Shown in pieces: positions 1 to 5,506 of a DNA stretch of 13,635 nt (the first letter of the stretch is position 1; each line of letters opens with the position of its first letter). This stretch comes from JAENVT01 sp031370825. Lineage in GTDB: Bacteria; Actinomycetota; Acidimicrobiia; Acidimicrobiales; Ilumatobacteraceae. Under the pieces are notes generated by a model. That model did no database searches. It had not been told where the DNA came from and saw only the letters and a list, made by a program, of their open reading frames with translations. The stretch lies in assembly GCA_031370825.1 (NCBI GenBank), contig JANMRB010000132.1:1-13635 (forward strand), given 5' to 3'. A program made the translations under genes and the position numbers.

Positions 1-1
1 G

Positions 2-863
2 CGGCCAAGAACTCGTGAGCTGTACGACGGTCAACTCCGCAACCATCTGCTGCCGACCCTCGGCCCGGTCGAGTTGGCGAAGCTCACGCCGCCAGTCGTG
101 CGGGCATGGCACGCGAAGTTGTTGAACGCAGGGACGATCTCAGCAACGACCGCGGCGAAGTGCTACCGGCTGATGAAGACGATCCTGGGGACCGCGGTCG
201 AGGACGAGCTGATCCCGAAGAACCCGTGCATCCTCAAAGGGGCCGGAGTCGAGCGGTCAGCGGAGCGGCCGGTCGCGTCGATCATCGAAGTCGAGCGACT
301 CGTTGAACTTGCAGAACCCAGATTCAAGGCGCTCGTGTTGATGGCCACCTACACGGCATTGCGGCTCGGCGAGCTGTCCGCGCTCACCCGAGGAAACCTC
401 GATCTCGAAAAAGCCACCGTCACGGTCGTCGCTTCTGCCTCGGAGTTGGCCAACGGATACCCGGATCCTCGGCGACCCGAAGTCGTACGCCGGGCGCCGC
501 ACCGTTTCGATCCCCGCCGCAATCATTCCGGCGCTCGTCGATCACCTCGAGCAGTTCGCCGAACCCGGGCCCGACGGCGTCGTCTTCGTCGGTCCGAAGG
601 GTGGACCGTTGCGACGCGGGAACTTCAACACGACGTGGCACGCGCTGGCCCGCGAAGCTCAGCTGGAGGGCCTTCGCTTTCACGACTTGCGGCACACCGG
701 CAACACGCTCGCTGCGATGACCGGCGCGAGCACGAAGGAACTCATGGTGCGGATGGGCCACTCCTCGGCCCGCGCTGCGCTCGGCTACCAACATGCCACC
801 GAGGAACGCGACCGGCTGATCGCCAGCAAGCTCAGCGATATGATCTCCTCTGCCAGGTCCTAG
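2..863 (+). pseudogene. Tyrosine recombinase (phage-type integrase), copy 1, frameshifted and 5'-truncated by window edge
   Basis: Integrase-family site-specific recombinase. The frame is open from base 2 (RPRTRELY, as in copy 3), through the core-binding region (KCYRLMKTILGTAVEDEL, KNPC), to the first catalytic Arg in TALRLGEL (codon 362-364). Near 457-460 (ggatacccgg, where copy 3 has ggcaccc) one extra base moves the frame by +1. Reading resumes as RILGDPKSYAGRR and ends at TAG 861-863. The second frame holds the rest of the active site: HxxR in FHDLRHT (codons 681-692), the His of GHSS (759-761) and the Tyr nucleophile in GYQHAT (786-788). Every catalytic residue is therefore present but split between two frames, so the gene is either recently inactivated or a base-call error. 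It closely resembles the recombinases at 2628 and 5507. The Phd antitoxin gene starts 70 bp downstream. Confidence 0.88.
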
Positions 864-898
864 GGCCGTCGCGCGGACGAGCCGAGCCGAAGTAGTCC

Positions 899-926
899 TT
901 GCAATCTGTGTAGAATTCTGTACAGT
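899..926 (+). promoter_or_regulatory. Probable promoter and operator of the Phd/RelE module
   Basis: TTGCAA (899-904) and TACAGT (921-926) are separated by 16 bp and resemble -35 and -10 boxes. The -10 ends 7 nt before the ATG at 934, so transcription could begin at or beside the start codon, giving a leaderless mRNA as is common in actinobacteria. The spacer contains a perfect palindrome, AGAATTCT (912-919), flanked by related TGTGTAG and TGTACAG. This is a plausible autoregulatory operator, since Phd-type antitoxins usually repress their own promoter. The operator role is inferred. Confidence 0.5.
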
Positions 927-933
927 ATCGGTC

Positions 934-1263
934 ATGGCCATTGTTGGATACGCGACCGAAACGGTTTCTGTCACTGACGCGTCGGCGCGGGGCGTGGCGG
1001 GCCTCGTGCGTGAGGCCGAGGAGGGTCACGAGGTCATCGTTGCTCGCCACGGTCATCCGGTCGCCGCTGTCATTGGCATGACTCGTTTCGAGAACCTCCG
1101 CGAACTCGAGCGAGATCTCCGGAGTGCCTGTCTGGTGCTCGCACGGGCGGCCAGCGACAACGGGATCCGGACCAGCCTCGACGACGCGATCAATGCGTTC
1201 GGCTTCGACCGCGCCGAGCTCGAGGCGGAGCTCGACGCAGATCTCGCCGCCGGCCGGGACTGA
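934..1263 (+). CDS. Phd/YefM-family type II antitoxin
   Basis: A 109-residue protein expected to bind and neutralise the toxin encoded just downstream and to repress its own operon. The N-terminal half has the Phd/YefM pattern: a short strand plus helix (VSVTDASARGVAGLVREA), then EEGHEVIVARHGHPVAAVIG and the helix leading into ENLRELE. In the family this half dimerises and binds DNA. The acidic C-terminal tail (about residues 75-109, rich in E, D and A) is the expected toxin-binding segment. The ATG at 934 is preferred because the family motif begins within about ten residues and a -10-like box lies 7 nt upstream. No Shine-Dalgarno is visible. The toxin start follows the stop by 27 bp, a normal antitoxin-toxin arrangement. 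Confidence 0.87.
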   Translation: MAIVGYATETVSVTDASARGVAGLVREAEEGHEVIVARHGHPVAAVIGMTRFENLRELERDLRSACLVLARAASDNGIRTSLDDAINAFGFDRAELEAELDADLAAGRD

Positions 1264-1290
1264 CCGGCTTCGCCTCGCCCGGGATTTGTG

Positions 1291-1842
1291 ATGGATTCTG
1301 CCCAGCCGCGCGCATATGTACGGCTCACCAATCCAGCGGTGGCAGATCTGGAACGCCTCGTCGGCGTCGATCCACAGATCGTTCGCTGGGCGCTGAAGAA
1401 GATGTTGCTCCTCGAACGCGATCCCGACGCTGGCCGTCCGTTGCTCGGCGACTTGATCGGCTGGCGCAAGCTCGTCGTCGGCGACCGCGACTGGCGGATC
1501 GTTTGGCGAGTGATAACGGACGAGGCGGGCAACCAGTTGATCGACATCGCCGAGGTGTGGGCCGTCGGTGCCCGCGCCGATGCCGAGGTCTACGCCGAGA
1601 TGAACGATCGCATCGCCGTACTCGGCAGCAGCCCGACGACTCAAGCGCTGTCGGAGGTGATCGAACGACTTGGACGAGCTGCGGGAAATGTCATGGCGGC
1701 AACTGAGCCCGTTCATGACCCGGTCCCACCGTGGCTGGTCGACCGGCTCGTGCATCAGGTTCACATGACTCCCGAGGCTGTCGCCGAGTTGACCGGAGCA
1801 CAGGCAATGCAAGCCTGGGAGGCGTTCATCACTGCTCGATAA
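1291..1842 (+). CDS. RelE/ParE-like toxin with a long C-terminal extension
   Basis: About residues 8-95 read as a RelE-type fold: helical RLTNPAVADLERL, then LLLERDPDAGRPL, the paired strands WRKLVVGDRDWRIVWRV, and the terminal strand IDIAEVWAVGARADAEVY. RelE toxins are typically ribosome-dependent mRNA endonucleases and ParE relatives act on gyrase. Which applies here cannot be told from sequence. The start could be GTG 1288 or the adjacent ATG 1291, and the ATG is chosen. The protein has 183-184 residues, about twice the usual 85-100. The extra C-terminal part (roughly 97-184) includes helical LSEVIERLGRAAGN and a segment around PPWLVDRLVHQVHMTPEAVAELTG that I do not recognise. The last 82 bp overlap the convergent AbiEi-like ORF. 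The antitoxin gene is immediately upstream. Confidence 0.82.
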   Translation: MDSAQPRAYVRLTNPAVADLERLVGVDPQIVRWALKKMLLLERDPDAGRPLLGDLIGWRKLVVGDRDWRIVWRVITDEAGNQLIDIAEVWAVGARADAEVYAEMNDRIAVLGSSPTTQALSEVIERLGRAAGNVMAATEPVHDPVPPWLVDRLVHQVHMTPEAVAELTGAQAMQAWEAFITAR

Positions 1843-2267
1843 GCCGGCACGGTGTGGAGCGTGTCGTGCAAGGTGCGGCGGATCGTCGTCACCGTGACCG
1901 CATCGAGCTGCGTGATCTCGTCAGCCGCCAAATCGGCGTGATGGATCACATAACGGTCGCGGCCGGCACGACTGATCCGATAACGCGTGGGAATCGTCAG
2001 GTGCACCATCGTCGGGTTGATGTCGCACAACTCGTGCGCCACCAGCCCAGAGTCGTAGGAGATGACGCCACGCCCGGCGGCCCACAGCCGTGCGAGTATG
2101 AACTCGTCGAATCGGTCGTAGGGCAGCGACGGAATGCGGTACACGCCGTGGCCGGCCGAGACGAGGGTTGCTCGCGACACCATTTTGCGAAGCTCGATCG
2201 CCGGGACGCCGAATGAGGCTACGAGCGCAGGCGTGACGTAGCCACCGTTGTCGACGGCAACGTCCAT
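1761..2267 (-). CDS. AbiEi-like type IV antitoxin, probably 3'-truncated, without its AbiEii partner
   Basis: About residues 8-48 look like the N-terminal winged helix of AbiEi-family antitoxins: GGYVTPALVASFGV, then ELRKMVSRATLV, ending in HGVYRIP. The next part (YDRFDEFILARLW, SYDSGLVAHELCDINP, VHLTIPTRYR, IHHADL, VTTIRRTLHD) matches the usual AbiEi antitoxin core. Family-like sequence stops near residue 136-141, almost exactly where the ORF enters the convergent RelE-like gene. The last 27 or so residues are simply antisense to that gene. Intact family members normally continue with a helical C-terminus and are followed by an AbiEii nucleotidyltransferase toxin gene. Neither is present. 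The ATG at 2267 is chosen because the winged helix begins right after it. The product could still act as a repressor or be a decaying remnant. Confidence 0.75.
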   Translation of the reverse strand: MDVAVDNGGYVTPALVASFGVPAIELRKMVSRATLVSAGHGVYRIPSLPYDRFDEFILARLWAAGRGVISYDSGLVAHELCDINPTMVHLTIPTRYRISRAGRDRYVIHHADLAADEITQLDAVTVTTIRRTLHDTLHTVPAYRAVMNASQACIACAPVNSATASGVM

Positions 2268-2320
2268 CAGCGCTCATGACCGAGTCTGCTTTCTGGCCAC
2301 GGTTAGGGCTCGCGCTAGCT

Positions 2321-2383
2321 GTTGGCCAATCATGCCAACCCTGCTGGTCAGCAGATCGTGCCCTCGCCGCTATTTGCACGATC
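2321..2383. promoter_or_regulatory. Three adjacent inverted repeats upstream of the AbiEi-like gene
   Basis: Three perfect inverted repeats lie almost end to end. They are GTTGGC/GCCAAC (2321-2326 and 2334-2339, 7-nt loop), CTGCTG/CAGCAG (2341-2346 and 2349-2354), and GATCGTGC/GCACGATC (2354-2361 and 2376-2383, 14-nt loop). They sit 54-116 bp upstream of the minus-strand ATG at 2267 and end about 58 bp before the tRNA fragment at 2441. AbiEi antitoxins are known to autoregulate by binding inverted repeats, so an operator is one reading. Recombinase or accessory-protein sites near the attachment site are another. The repeats are seen directly; their role is inference. Confidence 0.4.
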
Positions 2384-2440
2384 AGTGCGAGCGTCGCTTA
2401 TTCGTTCCAGAAGATAGGTCTTGACCAGCTTCTTCGTCCG

Positions 2441-2481
2441 AGCGGGTGACGGGAATCGAACCCGCATAGCCAGCTTAGAAG
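2441..2481 (-). other. 3' half of a tRNA (tRNA-Gly type): probable attachment-site remnant
   Basis: On the minus strand this reads as the 3' part of a tRNA. Anticodon-loop-like CTTCTAA (2475-2481) is followed by the 3' anticodon stem GCTGG (2470-2474), a 4-nt variable loop, the T-arm GCGGG / TTCGATT / CCCGT (2449-2465, one G-U pair), the acceptor strand CACCCGC (2442-2448) and discriminator T (2441). CCA is not encoded. An acceptor of GCGGGTG type with a U discriminator fits bacterial tRNA-Gly. Upstream of the loop the sequence does not pair with GCTGG, so no intact tRNA is present. Tyrosine recombinases commonly integrate at tRNA 3' ends, and a recombinase gene begins 147 bp to the right. 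From the orientation, the displaced 3' fragment borders flanking DNA on its left and an element on its right. Confidence 0.75.
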
Positions 2482-2615
2482 AACGTTATGCGCAGGCGGG
2501 TGGCCAGCGTCGAATGTAGATAACACCAGGTGAACGGTGCTTTGATCTGACCGTAGCTCGCCGCTGGAAACCGCTGCACCACATTCTGAATGCCGCGCCG
2601 ATGCCGCGACGGGCG

Positions 2616-2621
2616 TAGGAT
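2616..2621 (+). promoter_or_regulatory. -10-like box before recombinase copy 2
   Basis: TAGGAT, matching the actinobacterial TANNNT -10 pattern, ends 6 nt before the GTG at 2628. Together with the absence of a Shine-Dalgarno this suggests a leaderless transcript. No convincing -35 box is visible. Confidence 0.4.
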
Positions 2622-2627
2622 GGCTCT

Positions 2628-4181
2628 GTGTTGCGCAAACGCCAGCGCCGAGCACCCGAGAGCGGGGCGGTCATCCAGAACCGCTCAGGCACGTGGCGCG
2701 CCCGCACCTACCTGGGCGACGGCAAGCACGTGTCGCTCGGTTCGTTCCGCACGAAGGCCGATGCCGAGCGGGCCCTGCTGCTCGCCGGTGCCGATCAGCA
2801 GCGTGGGGGCTGGGTTGACCCGCGCAACGGCAAGGTCACGCTCGAGGCCTACGCCAACCGGTGGCTGGCGCATCGCCACAACCTGCGCATCCGAACGGTC
2901 GAGCTGTACCGCAGCCAGCTCGACAACCACATCATCCCCGCGCTCGGCCGACGGGAGTTGTCGAAGCTGTCGACGGCCGAGGTCCGCGTCTGGTTCGCCA
3001 ACCTGGTTCAGGAGAGCGGCCTCGCGCCCACCACCGCGGCGAAGTGCTACCGGCTCCTGCGCACGGTTCTGAACACCGCGGTCGAGGACGAGCTGATCGT
3101 GAAGAACCCTTGCGTCATCAAAGGGGCCGCCACCGAGCGTTCGGCCGAGCGACCGATCGCCACGATCGCTCAGGTCGACGCGCTCGCTACCGCGATCGAG
3201 CCACGTTGGCGGGCACTCGTGCTGCTCGCCACGTACGGGTCGTTGCGGTGGGGCGAGCTGACGGCGCTGACGCGCCAACGCATCGACCTGGCGGCCGGCA
3301 CGGTCGAAGTGGTGGAGCAAGCCTTGGAGCTGTCCGGTGGAACGAGGGTGCTCGGCCCGCCGAAGACCGACGCCGGCCGACGCACGATCACCATGCCGGC
3401 GTTCGTCGTCGACGAGCTCGCCGAGCACATGCGCCGCTACGTCGGGCCAGAACCCGACGCGGTGGTGTTCACCGGCCCGAAGGGCGCGCCGCTGCGGCGT
3501 GGCAACTGGAACGGCAAGTGGAACGCGGTGCGCAAGGCTGTCGGTTGCGACGGGTTGCGATTCCACGACCTGCGCCACACCGGCAACACGCTCGCCGCGT
3601 CGACGGGTGCAAGCACCAAGGAGCTGATGGCGCGCGTCGGGCACAGCTCGGCGCGAGCGGCGTTGCACTACCAGCACGCCACGAGAGAGCGCGACGAAGC
3701 GATCGCCGCCGCCCTCGATGCGATGGCCCGCCCGAAGGCGTCGAGGGCAGAGACGCCCAATGCCACCAGACCGCTGCGCAGCTTTCCGTACACTGTTCCC
3801 ATGCCCGTCCCGCACTACGTCGACGAGCAAGGGCGCTACGACGGCAAGACGCTGCAGGAGCTGTGGCCATCGGTGGTCGACGAGGTGGTCCGCGCCGTCG
3901 CCCCGGCCGAGGTGATCCTGTTCGGCTCGGTGGCCCGGGGCGAGGACGGACCCGACTCCGACATCGATCTGCTCGTTGTGTTCGATCACATCGAACCGGC
4001 GGAGAAGCGGCCGATGATGGCGCGCATCCGATCGGCGATAGAGACCTTCGCGCCGGTCGATGTGATCGTCACCGATTCGGCCGAGATGGCGGAGCGCCAC
4101 GACGACGTCGGCTCGATCCTGTACTGGCCGGCCCGCGAGGGTCGCGCTGTGTATCGGCGGGCGAGTGTCCAAGCAGTCTGA
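2628..4181 (+). CDS. Tyrosine recombinase (copy 2) fused in frame to an MNT-type nucleotidyltransferase
   Basis: The 517-codon frame joins two domains. Residues 1-370 form a full-length integrase: N-terminal arm-binding strands (GTWRARTYLGDGKHVSLGSF), the core-binding helices (residues 72-155), and the catalytic domain with R207, K246, H313-x-x-R316, H339 and Tyr348. Copy 1 stops soon after the equivalent of residue 365. Here there is no stop, and a short linker (about 370-391) leads to a nucleotidyltransferase of the MNT/Pol-beta fold with GSVARG (433-438), DSDID (443-447) and a third acidic residue near D478. Such proteins are antitoxins of HEPN toxins, and a HEPN gene overlaps the 3' end. 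MNT might also be made alone from the ATG at 3801 (residue 392, MPVPHYVDE). The GTG at 2628 is used because the N-terminal domain begins directly after it. Confidence 0.85.
   Translation: MLRKRQRRAPESGAVIQNRSGTWRARTYLGDGKHVSLGSFRTKADAERALLLAGADQQRGGWVDPRNGKVTLEAYANRWLAHRHNLRIRTVELYRSQLDNHIIPALGRRELSKLSTAEVRVWFANLVQESGLAPTTAAKCYRLLRTVLNTAVEDELIVKNPCVIKGAATERSAERPIATIAQVDALATAIEPRWRALVLLATYGSLRWGELTALTRQRIDLAAGTVEVVEQALELSGGTRVLGPPKTDAGRRTITMPAFVVDELAEHMRRYVGPEPDAVVFTGPKGAPLRRGNWNGKWNAVRKAVGCDGLRFHDLRHTGNTLAASTGASTKELMARVGHSSARAALHYQHATRERDEAIAAALDAMARPKASRAETPNATRPLRSFPYTVPMPVPHYVDEQGRYDGKTLQELWPSVVDEVVRAVAPAEVILFGSVARGEDGPDSDIDLLVVFDHIEPAEKRPMMARIRSAIETFAPVDVIVTDSAEMAERHDDVGSILYWPAREGRAVYRRASVQAV
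3789..3794 (+). promoter_or_regulatory. -10-like box before the internal MNT start at 3801
   Basis: TACACT ends 6 nt before the ATG at 3801, the first Met of the nucleotidyltransferase domain. The spacing and form match those before the Phd gene (TACAGT, 921-926). If active, it would give a leaderless transcript for MNT plus HEPN separate from the recombinase. No good -35 box is seen, so this is a weak call. Confidence 0.3.
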
Positions 4182-4563
4182 TCCGCACGAGTGGCTGCGG
4201 TTCGCCCATGACGACCTCGCCGCGGCGCGATTGCTCTTGACCGACGTCGAGCTGCCCGCTCGCATGGCTTGCTTCCACGCGCAGCAGGCCGCCGAAAAGG
4301 CTCTCAAGGCCTCGCTCGTGCACGCTTCCATCCAGTTCCGCAAGACCCATGACCTCGTCGTGCTGGTGGCGTTGCAACCCGAACCGGTTCGGTCGGCTGT
4401 CGGCAACCTCGATCTCCAACGTCTCCAGCAATGGGCCGTCGATGCGCGCTACCCGGCCGATCTTCCGGACATCACGGCTGGCGAGGCAGTCGCGGTCGTC
4501 GCCATCGCCGACCAGATCGTCGCGGTCGTTGGCGTGGCTCTGGCGGCGAACGGCCCGGCCTGA
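4165..4563 (+). CDS. HEPN-domain protein, probable toxin partner of the MNT domain
   Basis: A 132-residue all-helical protein matching the HEPN family that pairs with MNT nucleotidyltransferases. The first helix is DPHEWLRFAHDDLAAARLLL. Helix two is ARMACFHAQQAAEKALKASL, typical of the family. The helix entry QFRKTHDLVVLV follows, then DARYPADLPDITAGEAVAVV and a last helix. HEPN toxins are usually RNases whose activity needs an R-x4-6-H motif. A canonical C-terminal one is not evident; R-x4-H in RMACFH (residues 32-37) is the only exact spacing and sits in a different helix. The GTG at 4165 is the best start because the first helix begins a few residues later. It overlaps the upstream MNT frame by 17 bp, implying translational coupling. 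MNT proteins in characterised pairs can inactivate HEPN toxins by adenylylation; this is not shown here. Confidence 0.82.
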   Translation: MSKQSDPHEWLRFAHDDLAAARLLLTDVELPARMACFHAQQAAEKALKASLVHASIQFRKTHDLVVLVALQPEPVRSAVGNLDLQRLQQWAVDARYPADLPDITAGEAVAVVAIADQIVAVVGVALAANGPA

Positions 4564-5054
4564 CGCTTCAGCGCCCGCCTTCACCACTCGCTGGCACTTC
4601 CCCGGCCTGGATGAAGTCCACCACGCTGCCCCACCACTGGCTCGCTCGACGGCTCGGCTCGGTCGCGTACTCACACACTCCTACAGAGGCTCCGCGAGCC
4701 AAGGCGCAGCAACGAAATTTGCGCGCGGACCGAACGATGTCGTCGCGAAGTTCAGCCCCCACACACCTGCACCCGCCGGTTCGTGCACATGAAGAGAGCT
4801 GTCGCTAGGCCCGTCGAATCCGCCGCGCTGGTGTCCAACTGGATCGATCTACCTGTCGATAGCCAGTTCGTCACGGAGTGCGGCTGGTTTCCTCAGTGCC
4901 AGGGATTCAGGATGCTGACGAAGGGTTTCGGCGAGAGCTTGCAAAGTGAGCACAGTCAGGGCAGTCTGCGTTCGTGGCGTCCCGTGCGATCGACCAAGAC
5001 AGCAAACAGAGGCAACTCGCGTGGCTCACGAAGCAAACAGATGGCGACACAGGC
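4564..5054. other. Stretch without a supportable gene
   Basis: Between the HEPN stop and the next gene-like sequence there are only short overlapping open frames with low-complexity, arginine- or serine-rich translations. None shows a recognisable motif, start signal or family pattern. A small hairpin GGCTC/GAGCC (4688-4700) is present without a following T-run. A GTG at 4974 is in frame with the gene called from 5055 and could extend it. I see no RNA gene. The stretch may be degenerate DNA at an element boundary. Confidence 0.5.
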
Positions 5055-5497
5055 ATGACGGGTTTCGACGCGGTTGGCTGGGAAGCAGCGACGTGGGTTC
5101 TTCATTCGATCTACGAGGACGTAGCGATCGACGGTGGCGCAACGCACGACGACGTTCGGCGCGAAGCAGTGGCACGCGGATCAGAGTCGCCGCTGATCAT
5201 CGGCTCGGTGAACCTCGATGAACAATCAACGGTCATCGGCAATTCGCTCGGGATGAGTGAACCACCGATCGAAAAGTGTGTTCGGCTGCGATGGCGGGAC
5301 TTGGCAGCCCGGCTCTCGATCACGTTCGATGTCAACGAGGTGCCTCCGTGCTTTCGGTGGTTTCCGTACAGGAGCTGGCCAGCAAGTCTGCACCCCCTGA
5401 CGAAGGATCGCTCGACCGTGAGTGCTTGGAGGCGCTTGTCGATCAACGGGCGCGGTCCGCAAGCTTCCATCGGGTAGATGGCAGGCGCGTGTGTTGA
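5055..5497 (+). pseudogene. Uncharacterised protein with a probable frameshift in a C tract
   Basis: From the ATG at 5055 the reading looks like genuine protein: WEAATWVLHSIYED, then THDDVRREA, SVNLDEQSTVIGNSLG, LRWRDLAARL and PPCFRWFPYRSWPASLHP. Charge and hydrophobicity are well mixed and the aromatic residues regularly placed. At the five-C run 5393-5397 the frame goes wrong. If one C has been lost, reading continues in the other frame as PPDEGSLDRECLEALVDQ and stops at TGA 5495-5497, joining two convincing halves. Without the correction the first frame runs on to about 5477 with poor-looking sequence. GTG 4974 is an alternative start adding 27 residues. I do not recognise a function. The stop lies only 9 bp before the start of the truncated recombinase, so the 3' end may also be a rearrangement junction. 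Confidence 0.5.
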
Positions 5498-5506
5498 GCG
5501 ACGGCG

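Noticed and set aside
832..1812. 326-codon minus-strand open frame opposite the Phd and RelE-like genes
   Set aside because: Antisense shadow; both plus-strand genes have clear family motifs.
2398..2707. Minus-strand open frames of 73-85 codons across the tRNA fragment
   Set aside because: They read through the tRNA 3' half and the copy 2 promoter area, and their translations resemble no family.
2685..4406. 573-codon minus-strand open frame opposite recombinase copy 2
   Set aside because: It is antisense to a well-supported integrase-MNT-HEPN series. Its Arg/Val/Asp-rich translation is the usual shadow of high-GC coding DNA.
4568..5058. Short open frames after the HEPN gene, including one from 4783
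   Set aside because: Low-complexity translations, no start signals and no motifs; treated as non-coding.
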